NCBI RefSeq assembly: GCF_000313135.1
Contig: NW_004457518.1
Span: 15,365-79,364, forward strand
Direction of reading: 5' to 3'
Length of the DNA stretch: 64,000 nt
Origin: Acanthamoeba castellanii str. Neff
Taxonomy: Eukaryota; Discosea; Longamoebia; Acanthamoebidae
Shown here in pieces: positions 11,437 through 22,374 of the stretch. The position numbers were made by a program, and so were the translations under genes. Below the pieces are notes generated by a model, which saw only the letters and a list, made by a program, of their open reading frames with translations, had not been told where the DNA came from and searched no databases. How positions within the stretch are numbered: the first letter of the stretch is position 1; each line of letters starts with the position of its first letter.

Positions 11437-11555
11437 GCCCACGTCCTCCTTGGTGCCCGGGACGCCCTTCTCCTGTCGTTTGTTACTCGTGTCCACCCGG
11501 AGGCCTGCCGTCTTGGAGATGACGTAGGGCCAGGAGAGGTTCTCCTGTGGAGGGA
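11437..11555 (-). pseudogene. Isolated terminal-exon-like remnant
   Basis: On the minus strand a CTCCACAG acceptor is followed by an open stretch reading ENLSWPYVISKTAGLRVDTS and ending with a TAG. Codon third positions are GC-rich like real exons here, but no upstream exon or start is evident in the AT-richer sequence to its right. It is best read as the tail of a lost gene or an unrecognised small gene. Not matched to a family. Confidence 0.3.
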
Positions 11556-11809
11556 AGATGGACGGGCTGGTGGTGCGAAACGATTAGTCTATCGATGAAA
11601 AGGTTTGCGTCGGTGACCTCTGGAGCAGGGAGTGCTGAGATCAATAAAACAAGATCTGAACTGAAAGGACTGTGGCGGGAAAGTTGACTACTTACCTAAT
11701 TTGGGTTTTTGATTACCAAAAATGAGCATTGAATAATATAATATAATGTCTGTAGAGATAAAGGCGTGTAATGTTAGAACATTCATGATGTATATGTGCG
11801 TCGTGTTGA

Positions 11810-11865
11810 ATCCCAGGGCACAAGGAGAAGATGCACTTCTTCCTGTTCAACGACATCCTGCTACG
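11810..11865 (+). pseudogene. PH-domain-like exon fragment (RhoGEF-type)
   Basis: After a CCCAG at 11813-11817 the plus strand reads GHKEKMHFFLFNDILL, which is the typical beta-strand pair of PH domains in Dbl/FGD-type RhoGEFs (consensus ...LFLFNDLLL). Frames on both sides quickly hit stops and no flanking PH strands are seen, so this looks like a relic. A chance match is possible because it is only 16 residues. Confidence 0.3.
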
Positions 11866-12018
11866 TCCTCCTTCCATTGTGTTGTTTGCAAGAAACAGAA
11901 TCCACTGTGCAGGTTTTTTCTTTTGTTCGCTTGTTTACATTGATGTCGCTCCTGTCTCTCTATCGGTTGAGAATGTACAGTTTGCCAACCACCAGGAGCT
12001 TCTCTCTTCTCTCGCGGC

Positions 12019-13858
12019 TTAGAATTGCACGACGGGAGAGGAGAAGGAGCGGAGCGGAGGCACGGGTACCGAGGCATGCTCCCGCACCGACGCCAGCTTG
12101 GAGTAGGTGGGGAACTCGAGCGAGAGCTTGAGCTTCTCCAGGTCGCCCGATAGCGTGCCGGCGATGTCGTCGTCCCTCTGCTTCAGCAGCGTCGATTTGC
12201 CTGCGAGGGTCACGCCGGCGGTGGGGCTCTCGGCCGGCACGACGAGGGGCACCAGGTCCGAGACCACCGGCGATTCGGTGCCGCCCGTGGCCAGCTCCTC
12301 GTCGTCGTTGAGCACTCGCGGCTGAGCCGCGGCGAGATCGCTGGAGGAGATCATCATGAAGTCTTTCGGCGTCGACGGGACTAAACCGAGCGGCACCACC
12401 TCGACTTCGACCTTTACCTCCGACGTGTCGGCGGTTGTCGTGCTGGCCCCGCGCCCTTCGCTCTCTACACCAGCCTGTTCCTGTTTTGGGTTCGCTCGCT
12501 CCCGATTCTCCTCCTCGTTGCGGGCCTTTCTGGCGCTGCCCTCCTTCCGCTTCTTGCGTCCCTCCTTGGGTGCCTGCCTCGAATGCGGCGAACCCGAATC
12601 CTCCGACGAAGCCGCCATGATGGAGCCGCGCCTCTTTCGGCTCCTTCGCTGGACTGTCACCGCCGTTGGCATGCCCTCGACGACCCACGGGTGGCTCAGC
12701 ACTTCGTCGAGCGTGATCCTGCACAAAAAGGAGGCCAGAACGATCGAGTGTCAGATTTCGTCGTTGCACGCACTTCACTCTTCAGTAGCAACTGAAGACT
12801 GGCGCCACGTACCGGTAGTGCTTGAGCTTGATCATCTTGCTGATGAGCGATCGGGCGCCGGGCGACACAAAATCGGGGACCGAGTACTCGCCCGCCAGAA
12901 TCGCTTTGCACAGATCGCGCTCGGTCTCGCCCACAAAGGGTGGAGTCCCGCACAGCATTTCGTACACTGACGAGAGCAGCAGCAGCGAGCAGCGAATAGA
13001 TGAGCTTCTAATTCTTGAGACCAGTCGAGCTGGAAGTGGCCGAGGTGAAGGGCGGGGAGGGGCGACGTACATAGAATGCCCAGAGCCCACACGTCGAGCT
13101 CGGGTCCGACGTAGGACTCGCGGCGGAGGACTTCAGGCGAAGCGTAGATGAGGGAGCCCACCGGGTCGTTGGCCTTGCGGTCGGGCAAGTAGCGCAGCGA
13201 GAGGCCAAAGTCGCCCACCTTCACGTTCCACTCGCTGTCCAGAAAGATGTTCTGCGGAAGGAAACGCGTGTGAGCCGACTGTTGCTTCATGAGCACGATG
13301 TAGAGACACGCTCTTCTACTAGAGCTCTTGCAGAGCTCCTTCACGTACCTCGGGCTTGAGGTCGCGGTGGCACACACCTCTCTTGTGCATGTGGCTGACT
13401 GCGAGCGCGGTCTGGGTGAAGATCCTGTAGCGCACCACGGAAGCGGCGGTAAGAGGCGGAACGAATTGATGAAGGCGTGGCACTACGTCAAGGGAAGTAG
13501 CGTACCTTCGAGCGCACTTCTCTTCAAGGACGGTCTGCGAAGGGTTGAGCTCGTGGCTGTAGAGGACTTCAAAGAGGTCGCCCCCGCCAGCACACTCGAG
13601 CGCGATGTAGAGCGAGTCTTCGGTTTCGAAGTATTCGTGCATCTTGACTACGTGGGGGTGGTCCAGCAGCTCGAGCACCTCGGCCTCCTTCCTCGACCGT
13701 TCGAGTCGCTCGGGGGCCTGGTCCTTCCTGATGACCTTCACAGCAACCTTCCTCGCCATGGGGTCCTCCTTCTTCACGCATTCGTACACCTCGCTGTCGC
13801 TTCCGCTGCCGAGCTTACCCGTGACAACGTAGCCTGGGATCTTTCCTCCTGGTTCCAT
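12019..13858 (-). CDS. Ser/Thr protein kinase, CAMK-like, with long basic C-tail
   Basis: Minus-strand exons 13506-13858, 13349-13424, 13071-13251, 12813-12966 and 12019-12718 give 487 aa in phase. The kinase domain starts near residue 10 (GKLGSGSDSEVYE) and has VAVKVIRK, an alpha-C Glu in RKEAEVLELL, CHRDLKPENIFL, VGDFGLSLR, YASPEVLRR, VWALGILLYEML and ITLDEVLSHPWV. All catalytic residues are present. The glycine loop has Asp/Ser where the third Gly is usual (GSGSDS). HPW and the PE-region fit the CAMK/SNF1-related group. The C-terminal 230 residues are low complexity with a likely nuclear localisation cluster (RRSRKRRGS) and a Lys/Arg/Glu-rich stretch. Substrate unknown. Confidence 0.88.
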
Positions 13859-15021
13859 GCTGGCGTGATGTCTGAACGAGAGGAGGAAGAAGAAGAAGGA
13901 GCCAAAAGGGAGTCAGCCAGCGCCTCGTCGCAAAAGAGAAAGTTTTCCACAAACTACTCATCTTTTTTTAGATTAGTCTCCACACGCAGCTCGCACCACT
14001 TCCACGGGCAGGGCGACGTACGTGGTTTGCTTTGGTTGGTTGTGCAGAAGGCCTGAGGGGCAGCTGCTACGCGGCAAGAAGCTTGTAGAGATGGAGTCGT
14101 CTGTTGCAGAGTAGGAACAGGCAGCCGCTTTGTGCAGAAGGTAGTTGAAGAAGATGTGTTGGGTGAAGCAGGAGGTAGAAGTATCGATGAAGTCCAGGTG
14201 GCTGCAGAGAAAGCGTGTGGAGTCTCCAATAATGAAAGCAACCAGCAAAGGGAGGAGGGGGAGAAGATAGAAATAACCGCGGTGTTGGTACACACTAGAC
14301 GCGCAACAGGTGGAGCTCAGAGAGAAGGAAGAAGAAAGACTATCACTGTGGTGGTTGGGCGATGGGGGTGGTGGACCCGTCGGTTGTGAAGGGCAGCGCC
14401 AGGTCACGTAGGACAGTAGACGAGATGCAAATGTCACCGGAGCTGGCGGCCTGCAGTGTTTCCAGCCGACAACCGGCTGCCTTTTCGTGCGGCCTGGGCT
14501 TGCTTGACAAAAAAGAAAAGGTTGCAGCCGTGGCACTCCGCCATTGGCCCTTTCATAGGCTACGCACCACGGCTACTTTTGGTGGAGGTCCGCAGAAGCT
14601 GCGGGGCGCAGGCTGGCGGTCACCAACACTTGGTGCGCGCTTTGGCCAACACGCGATTGAAGGCGATGATGATCGTCACGCCTGTCAGTGATTGACCACC
14701 TGCAGAAGTGGTTGCGCGCCACTCGTGCGGGGCTGGAATTCTGGGTATGTGAGAGATTAGAAAAGCGAACCTTCCTTCCTGACCCCGGTGTGGAAGATTG
14801 GCAGTCAGCTCGTGGGCTATAAAGTCGGTCGTAGATGTGCGGTGTTGCTGCAGCATCAAAGTCAGCTGGACAGTTTCGTTGAAGCCGTGGCTGTGGGCAA
14901 AGTAGTTTTCTCAGCACAAAGAAATAAAAAGAATAGCAAAACAATCATTATTTTTGGTGGCGGGGAGAGCAAGGTGGAGAAGCCTCGACGGCCGCGATTG
15001 ATACCTCAGGGATTAGCTGAG
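13859..15021. other. 1.2-kb divergent intergenic region
   Basis: Lies between the divergent kinase genes. No open frame has coding quality in it. A TATA-like GCTATAAAGTC occurs at 14816-14826 on the plus strand, about 200 bp before the start of the next gene, and could be its core promoter. The leader just upstream of 15022 contains a CCTCAGGGATTAG that could be a 5' UTR splice acceptor. Confidence 0.4.
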
Positions 15022-18000
15022 ATGTTCTATCAGAACGGGCACCAACCGCCTCCATACGGCCAGCAACCTCCTTACCCGCAGCAGAATAACCTTCACTATG
15101 GAGGTTACCATGGAGGGGGTGTGGGATCTGCATCGGCGAGTTCTGCATCTGGAGATGCCATTCTGGAGTTTCCTTCCCCCTATGGAGGCCCGCCCCCAAT
15201 CTTCGGGGGTGGCTACGCGCCTTCTGGCCCTCCCGCAGGGAACACATATGGAGCTCCACAGCAACAATCGACCTACGCGCCCATGCCCCACTTCACCCCC
15301 CAGCAGCCCCAGCCCCAGCCCAGCAATCCTCCCGTGCAGCAGCCTGCCCCGCCTCCCGCAGGGGGCAAGCCCCTTTTCCAACCCTCAGGTGCTTCCCATT
15401 TCCAATTGCATTGTGATCCATCTCATTATTGATCACAATGCAAGGAACAAAGCTGATTAGCTCTTGCTCTTCTCTTGCCCTTCTCTCCTCTTCTCTTCTC
15501 TTCTCTTCTCTTTGTCTTGGCTCAGGCATGATACGGTCGCGCAAGCCCGTGACCGTGAGCGCGCCCATGGAGTCCGTGCTCTCACCGCCCTCGTCGGCCA
15601 ACTCGGCCGCGGCGTCGCCCTCGTCGCCCGTTCCGCCCTTGGCCGCGTCCGCGTCCGCGTCCATGCCCCTGGTGCCATCCCTGTCGTCCGACTACGAGGA
15701 CTACTCCCTCGCCTCCGCCCCGCCTGCCTACTACCAGGTACCCCTCGATCGCGCCTCGCAGTGATCACTGTTTTGTCATGTGCGTGCGTGTGTGCGTGTG
15801 TGCGTGTGCGTGTAGTAATGACCTGAAGATCTCATACACGCGGCGTGTGGTGTGTGTGTGCGTGTACGCGTAGGCCTATGGTCCTCCTGCGCAGAACTAC
15901 GGCCAGCAGGCGCCGTCTCACGAGTACCAGGTACGACCGCGCCTCGAGACCAGTGTTCCGCTTCTTCACCCACACTCCAGGTCTTTGCGCACCTCCTTCG
16001 TCTCATTGCGGTCGCGCGCGTCTCTCGTTCAGGTGGCACCCGACATCTACCGAGTCACAGCTCCACCGCCTTATCAACCGCAGCAGCAGCAACCGCAACA
16101 ACAACAGCCGACGCAGCAGCAGCAGCAGCCCACGCCCTACCACAACATGCCCATCCTTCCCCAGCACCGCCTTTATCCATCGTTCTCGGCTCCCGGCCTT
16201 CTCAACGAACACACGCAGCAGCAGCAGCAGCAGCACTTCCCGTCGTCGCCGCAGGTCCCGCCGCAGCAGCAGCAGCAGCAACAGCAGCAGCACTATCACC
16301 CGGCTCCACAGCTGTCCCAGTCCCAGCCACAGATCTCCCACCACTACCAGCCGGCACCGCAACTGCAGCCGCAGCCCCAGCAGCAGGCGGCCGCGGCCGA
16401 CGAGACGAAGCCGGGGTCGGCTGCGGCCGCGGCCACGGGGATGAAGGTCCTGCCGCCGCTGCCCGATCGTCGACGGAACACTGTCAACCTCAGCCCCAGG
16501 CAGCAGCGGTTGAAGGAGCAGCAGCAGAAGCTTCAGCAGCCGCAGCGCGTGTCGTCCGACCCTTCGCCGCAGCATCAGATGAGCGAGCTCGAGGAGAAGC
16601 TGCGCGATCGCGAGAACAAGGCCAAGCGGCGCGAGAGCGTCAACGTTGTGGTGGTGCCGCGACGCCAGCTCGCCGGCCTCTCGCTCAACGTCAGCGCTCC
16701 TCCGACGAGTACCGATCAGCCCCTGCGAGCAGCAGCAGCAGCAGCAGCCGGACCCGAAGAAAAGAGGCGGGGCAGCGGCCCGCCCGCGCCGTACCAGGCG
16801 TCATCAGTCGCGCCGACGACCACGACGGCGGCTGCAACAGTGGAGGACTTGTACGTCGCACCGCCTTCGTTCGTTCTGCAGCCCGAGAGCCGACGACCGC
16901 TCTCGACCGGCGGCGGTGCTTCGCAGAAGGAGCCGGAGACGCAGGAGGACTACAACTACTACGACCTCCGGAGCGTGCACGACTCGGACAGTGAAGAGGA
17001 GGACAGCGACGACGACGACGGTAAGGGCGAGGCCTCGGGCGGCGGTGGAGACGCCGAGGCCAACTACGTGGCCAACATCGAGCTGAAGGTGGCCAGTGCG
17101 GACTCGCCGCTGCCGTCGGGCTACGCGCTGCCGGCCAGCGGCGAATGGCCGGCCAAGGTCAAGGCCAAGCCGGAGGGCGACAAGGCCGTCGAGTCTCCCA
17201 AAGTCAAAGGTGCGCACCGCACACCACGACACAGCACGACACGACACGACACGACACGACACACGCGGTCTAATGCTGTATTGGTGGCGGTGGCGGTGCA
17301 ACAGGGCCCATGCGGCAGAGTGCGAAGAGGGGCAATCGGTGGGAGATCGAATTCGAGGAGCTGGAGGTCGACAAGCGGATCGGCCAGGGGGCCTACGGCT
17401 CCGTGTTTAAAGGTACACACGACACGACACAAACGGCACACACACAACACAACACACACAGCACACGGGCGGGGGAGAGACCGCAGGCAAATGACATGTG
17501 CGGCATCGTCGACTATGTAGGGAAATGGAGGAACACGGTGGTGGCGATCAAGACGATTCGCGAGAACATGGCGTCCTTCCACGAGGCCAAGTTCAAGGAG
17601 TTCCGGGGCGAAGCTGAGATGATGATGTACCCCCCCCCCTCTCCCCAAGCCTCGCCCTCGCCACCGCTTTAATCTTCAGCTCACGGACCGGCGTGCGCGC
17701 GCGTTGCACACCTCCAACAGGGACATGCGGCCGCACACCAACGTTGTACAGTTGTTTGGGGTGTGCATGCGTCCGTACATGGTACGACGATGCCCCCCAT
17801 TTGATTGTCGTGTCGTGTCTCGTGTCGTGTTGTGCTACTTCTTGAGCTGAAGAATGGACCGTCTGGCTGTCATCACCGCATGTGGTGGGTGATGCGGGTG
17901 GGTGATGGTGGTGGGTGGGTGGTGCGATGTCAGGCGATCGTGGTCGAGTTTTTGGAAGGCGGCAGCCTGCAGGAGCTCCTGCAGAGCAAGGCCGATATCG

Positions 18001-19445
18001 ATCTTCACATGGCCCTCAAGATTGCCCTCCACGCCGCCGCTGGTACCCGCCACACCCATTTTCTTTTTATAGAATGTATATAGAAATATATATGCTGAAA
18101 CGCACGACACACGACACACACGACACACACACGACACGTGTAATGGCTGATCGCAACCTTCGCCATTCATTCAATGCAGGTGTGGCGCACTTGCACGCGG
18201 AGGGCATCTGCCACCGCGATCTGGCTGCCCGCAATCTGTTGGTCCGTTGCAACCCGCCGCCCCCCCGGAGCTTTCTTGCATCCGCCCCACGCGCCGTCCT
18301 CTGGCTGACGCCTGTGTGTCGCGTGTGTCGCGTGTGTCGCGTGTGTCGCGTGTGTCGCGTGTGTCGCGTGTGTCGCGTGTGTCGCGTGTGTCGCGTGTGT
18401 CGCGTGTGTCGCGTGTGTCGCGTGTGTCGCGTGTGTCGTGTGTGTTGTGTGTTTCTGTCCGTGTCGCACACAGTTGACGTCGAGGAACAAGGACTACCTG
18501 GTGGTGAAGGTGGCCGACTTCGGTCTTTCTCGATTCACGGAGGACGCCGAGGACAACTTCACCTCGTGCAAGGTCGGCCCTCTCAAGTGGATGCCCCCCG
18601 GTAAATTACCCCAATTCTTACCCCCCCCCCCAAAGCCATTTCATTTATTTCATATTTTTAACTTCTATTTATTCTGACTATTGTTATTGTTTTGTTTTTT
18701 GTTATTGCGGTGGCGCAGAGAGCCTGCAGGAGCAAAAGTATTCGTCAAAGAGCGACGCGTGGGCGATGGGTGTCGTGCTGTGGGAGATCTTCTCGCGCCA
18801 GGTTCGTAGCCAGCCATGTGGCCACCCACGAAATGTGTGGATGGAGGGGGGAGAGACGACGTATAGATTGGGGGACTAATGCGCGCGCGTGCCCGCCGCA
18901 TGGAAATATTGGCAGGAACCGTTCCCGGGGGTGTCGCCGGTGCAGGTGGCCATCGGGGTGAGCAGCCGGGGGATGTGCCTCAGGCCGCCATCGTCCTGTC
19001 CGCCCGTACCGCCTCTCCTCCTCCTCCTTTGCTGCTTCGCTACTTCATCAATCGCACGCCGCTCACGTGCGTCAATGGATGAATGAATGAATGCAGGAGA
19101 TAGCGCGGCTCATGTACGACTGCTGGGCCTACGACCCCAAGGAGCGACCCGACTTCCGAACCATCGCCCGCACCATCGAGCAGGTGCTCGGTACGTGGCG
19201 AAGCCTCCACGCCCCCCCCCCCCAATCTCGTGTTGCCATTCCAGTTTGTTTCTTACCTGCAAGACTTCGTCCTCTTTCCTCGTTCTTCGTTCTTCGTTCT
19301 GCTTCGTTCTTGTGCAGATTCGAACCCGGAGAACTACAACATCGTGCCCAACACGGGGGAGCCCATCTCGTGCACGCACCCGAAGAGGGAAGGCCCGACC
19401 AAGCCCGCGCCACCGCCACGACGACCCACGACGACGGGCCAGTAG
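15022..19445 (+). CDS. Tyrosine-kinase-like protein with long poly-Q N-terminus
   Basis: Fourteen exons (15022-15388, 15526-15737, 15874-15930, 16033-17209, 17305-17412, 17521-17626, 17721-17781, 17934-18042, 18180-18241, 18474-18600, 18719-18801, 18916-19005, 19097-19190, 19318-19445) join in phase to 926 aa. Residues 1 to about 600 are Pro/Gln/Tyr-rich and then Gln-, Ser- and Glu-rich. The kinase domain (about 613-900) has GQGAYGSVFKG, VVAIKTI, EAEMM (alpha-C Glu), CHRDLAARNLL, VADFGLSR, GPLKWMPPESL, WAMGVVLWEIFS and CWAYDPKERPDF. HRDLAARN plus KWMPPESL are hallmarks of tyrosine kinases rather than Ser/Thr kinases (HRDLKxxN, xTxxYxAPE). The enzyme looks catalytically complete. Intron 9 (18242-18473) contains a 9-bp satellite. 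The many Tyr residues in YGQQPPYPQQ-like segments could be docking or substrate sites. Confidence 0.9.
18314..18430 (+). repeat. 9-bp minisatellite (GTGTGTCGC)13 in an intron
   Basis: Thirteen exact tandem copies of GTGTGTCGC lie inside intron 9 of the tyrosine-kinase-like gene. Because the unit is a multiple of three it stays open in several frames, creating spurious repeat ORFs on both strands. Confidence 0.95.
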
Positions 19446-19802
19446 CGACGGGTTTGGTCCGTCGGCGAAGGCCTGTAGTAATCAACCTCTTCCTCCCCCC
19501 TCCCTTTCTCCACATCTTCTTTTCTCGAGCTCTCCGGTGGCGTCTTCGAGGTGCGCGCGGGCCATTGTTTTGCCCCAGGTGCAGACGTGCGTCGTGTGCG
19601 CGATGTACATGTACAGATAAATTCGAATGATATACCACTCCTCCCTCACACCTTCCACTGCTAGAAGCCGGCAAAGGCCTCCACTCCATACCACCACCAC
19701 ACGCCGCTCTGTTGTAGGGGTGTCGTGTGTCGTGTGGCGTGTGGTGGCAATAAATAAAGGGTCATGCATTTGGGTGGAGCACCAACAACCACTGCGCAGG
19801 TG
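19446..19802. other. Convergent 3' intergenic region
   Basis: Separates the 3' ends of the tyrosine-kinase-like gene (+) and the BORCS6-like gene (-). An AATAAA-containing run (CAATAAATAAAG) at 19748-19759 could be a poly(A) signal. No coding signal is seen. Confidence 0.4.
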
Positions 19803-20374
19803 TCATGTTCGGCCGAAGCGAAGGGTGAGCATTTCGAACAAGTCCAGCGTACGGCGCAGGTCCTTGCTGTTGGGCGAAAAAGAAAGAGAGGAGGACAGGT
19901 GAGCACCAAGGCAGGGCCAACAGCGCAGAAGAAGAAGAGCGAACATCTGTTTTGCGAGATCATCGATGGGTGGCAGGTCCTGGTTGAGTTGCTGGCATTT
20001 TGTGAGGAAGCCGTGCATCTGCGCCACCGCTGTGCTCACCGCAGCGGTCGTATTGTCGGCAGACATCTTGAACGTCTGCATCTCAGCTACAGAAAGCGCA
20101 GAGATCTGAACAATAAATCTGTTGTGAGGCTGCCACGACCGCCTGCGGTGTGCTCACGGCACAGAAGAGAGAGGGGGGGGGGTACGGCGTGGAGAGAGGC
20201 ATGAAGGGAAGAGATGTGCAGAGCAAGCTGCTGGGCTGTGGCATCGGCCTGACGCTCGAGCCCTTCAATAAACTCCTCTGAAAGCACTGACCCCTCGGCA
20301 CGCAGCAGCCTTGGTCGCCTCTCCTCCCTGTTTCCCTCTCCAACCCCTTCATCTATGCTTACTTCCGTCTCCAT
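19803..20374 (-). CDS. BORC subunit 6 (BORCS6/DUF2365)-like protein
   Basis: Exons 20186-20374, 19945-20105 and 19803-19866 on the minus strand give 137 aa in phase. The sequence is helical: EEFIEGLERQADATAQQLAL, then ISALSVAEMQTFKMSADN, FLTKCQQLNQDLPPIDDLAK and a final IKDLRRTLDLFEML. This order (a glu/leu helix, a short 'tvdnl' helix with Val/Ser spacing, a Cys-x-x-Leu helix, then the RRTLDLFE end) recalls the conserved C-terminal DUF2365 of BORCS6, part of the BORC complex that positions lysosomes through Arl8. The match is by pattern only; other short coiled-coil BLOC-1/BORC subunits are alternatives. Confidence 0.55.
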
Positions 20375-20558
20375 CTCAAGTAAAATGTAAATAGACAAAT
20401 AAAAATAAACATGAATAATTAAGGTACATGGTAATCTCATCTGTGAGATGGGAGCAGATTGTCTCTAGAAACGAGGAAAAGAGGCGCGAAGGTAGGTTTA
20501 ACTTTTGTGTAGAGGCATCATAAGGCGAAGAGACAGGATCTTGTAGGTAACAGATTGT

Positions 20559-21257
20559 TTAAGACCTGGGCTTCTCCTTCTTCTCCCTCCAGAGGGCGTA
20601 GAGACCCACGTTCGAGACCTTGACCACCTTGAAACGGACGCCGGGAATATCACCCACGGAGTGACCCTTGCGACCGAAGCCAGCCACGAGCACCTCGTCC
20701 TGTACGGCGAGATGCGTGGATGAGAATTGATGAATGACCCTCAAGCCGGTCATGCGTATGGCAAATGCGAATGGCAGAATGAGCGTACGTTCTCCTCGAT
20801 GAAGTTCAAGCAACCGTCACGGGGGACGAAGCAAGCGATCTTCTTACCGTTCTTGATGAGCTGGACACGGACGCACTTACGGATGGCAGAGTTAGGCTGC
20901 TTAGCCTCAATGCCGAGCTTCTCGAGCACGATGCCCTTGGCGTGCGAAGAGCCTCCGAAGGGGTTAGCCTTCAGCTGGGTGCCCAAATGAGCCTTGTTGT
21001 ACTGCTTGTCGGACCACCTCTCGACCCTGCGGTGGTTCTTGAGCTTGCGCGCAGCGCGGATACCCCTAGGCTTGCTGCATTGGGCAAGGAAGGAGGGTGA
21101 GGGGCCGCATTACGAAGCTAATCGCACTTCTAAAACCCAAATCTTGAAGGAGGGGCACGAACCCAGAACCCATGCTGTGGTACTAGCGATGGCGAAGGAA
21201 GAAAAAGAGAGAAAGGACGAAAGCACCGCGCCCACCCTTTTTTGCCGGCAACCACAT
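20559..21257 (-). CDS. RPS23: 40S ribosomal protein S23 (uS12)
   Basis: Minus-strand exons 21253-21257, 20789-21074 and 20559-20699 give 143 aa, exactly the usual eukaryotic RPS23 length. It begins [18 protein letters not shown]; exon 1 is only ATGTG, predicted because it is the single in-phase ATG+GT upstream. Conserved blocks: [48 protein letters not shown] and [14 protein letters not shown], ending KPRS. The loop proline that is hydroxylated in other eukaryotes is in QPNSAIRK. The decoding-centre loop has FVPRD where many eukaryotes have FVPND. Located in the A-site accuracy centre of the small subunit. Confidence 0.95.
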
Positions 21258-22374
21258 TTTTAGCATTCTAATAATTGGCATTCCAAGTAATTAGATTTAT
21301 AATTATTTTTCGAGGCCTTCGTGTTCACGACCGCCTGACTGGCGATTTTAGCTCAATCGCACTGCTTTATCGCAGGCGTGAAGATAGCCAGATAAAGCTA
21401 GCTTTGGCGAGAGTAGCCTCTTCTCCTTCGGCCAACAGTTACCCGAAGGAGCCTTTGTGGGTGTAGCAGACCTGGCGATCCGGCGTCGAATAACGGGCGC
21501 AGATCGGTCGGCGAACCTGGCCACAGGTGAACAGCAAGGGGCGAGGGATGCAACCTCGGAGCACTCGGTTGCCTATGTGGAGTAACCTGCTCAACTTATG
21601 CGCAGGGCTTCAAGTGGCACCGCCCACCGTCAAGCAACATCAAGAGCCAGTACGATCACCATTGGCCAGCCGGGTTGCCGACGGCGCCTGAATGGTCAAT
21701 CCACGGGACACGCAGCCAGAGCGCCCGTCAGCCGTTCCGCAGACTCACACCAACTTTAACTCCGCAAAAGCCAATCGCGGAGAAGCGTCACCTCGCGGGC
21801 GACCACTAAGAGCCAGTTTTCCGTGTTGTCCACGGCAAGCTCCACCCGACCCCACGACGCCCTCGAACCGACGCCCGATGGTCACGCGGCCGCACGTAAG
21901 TGAGAGTGCGCACGAGGCGGGGATCACGTCAAACACGAGCCCACCTTCCGCCTTCGACCACTACGAAATGTCATAGAGAGTTGGTGATCCCCTAACGCCC
22001 TCTGACAGCCCGCCCGTCGCGACTCCAAGGGAGTTCGCCCCATTGTCTGCCCTTGTCCACCATCCCGCGCGCCAGCGAGAGAGACGCATTCCTCCATCCC
22101 CCCAGCCACCACCATCCCTACCCCCTCAATCCGCCTCGACTCTTCGTCTCGCCTCCTTCCTCACTTTGACTTCCACCCATAACCCACCTTCTTCCTCCTC
22201 CACACAACGTCTCCTTCATCCCCGGCGGAAGTAGTGAGAGCACGCTTGAAAACCGGAACCAAGGCCACACGTCACTCACCTTCAACCTTCTCGTCTCGAA
22301 GAAGAGGACCACTTACAGAAGAAGTAGAGGGCCGTTAGGTGTTGTTGGTCCTTTCTGCCTCTATCGTCGCCGCG
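21258..22374. other. ORF-less intergenic segment with several hairpins
   Basis: This is the divergent region between RPS23 and the poly-Q gene. No frame looks coding. Between 21342 and 21700 there are several local inverted repeats: GCGATT/AATCGC (21342-21347, 21355-21360, 7-nt loop), GCTTTATC/GATAAAGC (21364-21371, 21391-21398), the 12-bp palindrome AAAGCTAGCTTT (21394-21405), a 9-bp perfect stem CTCCTTCGG/CCGAAGGAG (21423-21431, 21443-21451), ACCTG/CAGGT (21515-21519, 21524-21528) and GCAACC/GGTTGC (21550-21555, 21567-21572). It may hold a structured RNA or simply long 5' UTRs; it does not match tRNA, and I could not assign it to SRP, RNase P or snRNA families. Confidence 0.4.

Larger units (their letters stand above)
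11375..12018. other. Intergenic stretch holding two relics
   Basis: Between the transporter start and the 3' end of the kinase gene there is no complete gene. Apart from the two exon-like fragments annotated separately, the sequence is AT-rich (for example the TA-rich run around 11733-11748) and has no coding signal I trust. Confidence 0.5.

Noticed and set aside
18314..18430. Regularly spaced repeats that could suggest a CRISPR array
   Set aside because: The 9-bp units are tandem without spacers, inside an intron of a eukaryotic gene; it is a minisatellite.
21342..21372. TAGCTCAATCGC resembling a tRNA D-arm
   Set aside because: No acceptor stem, anticodon stem or TTCGANNC T-loop at the right spacing.
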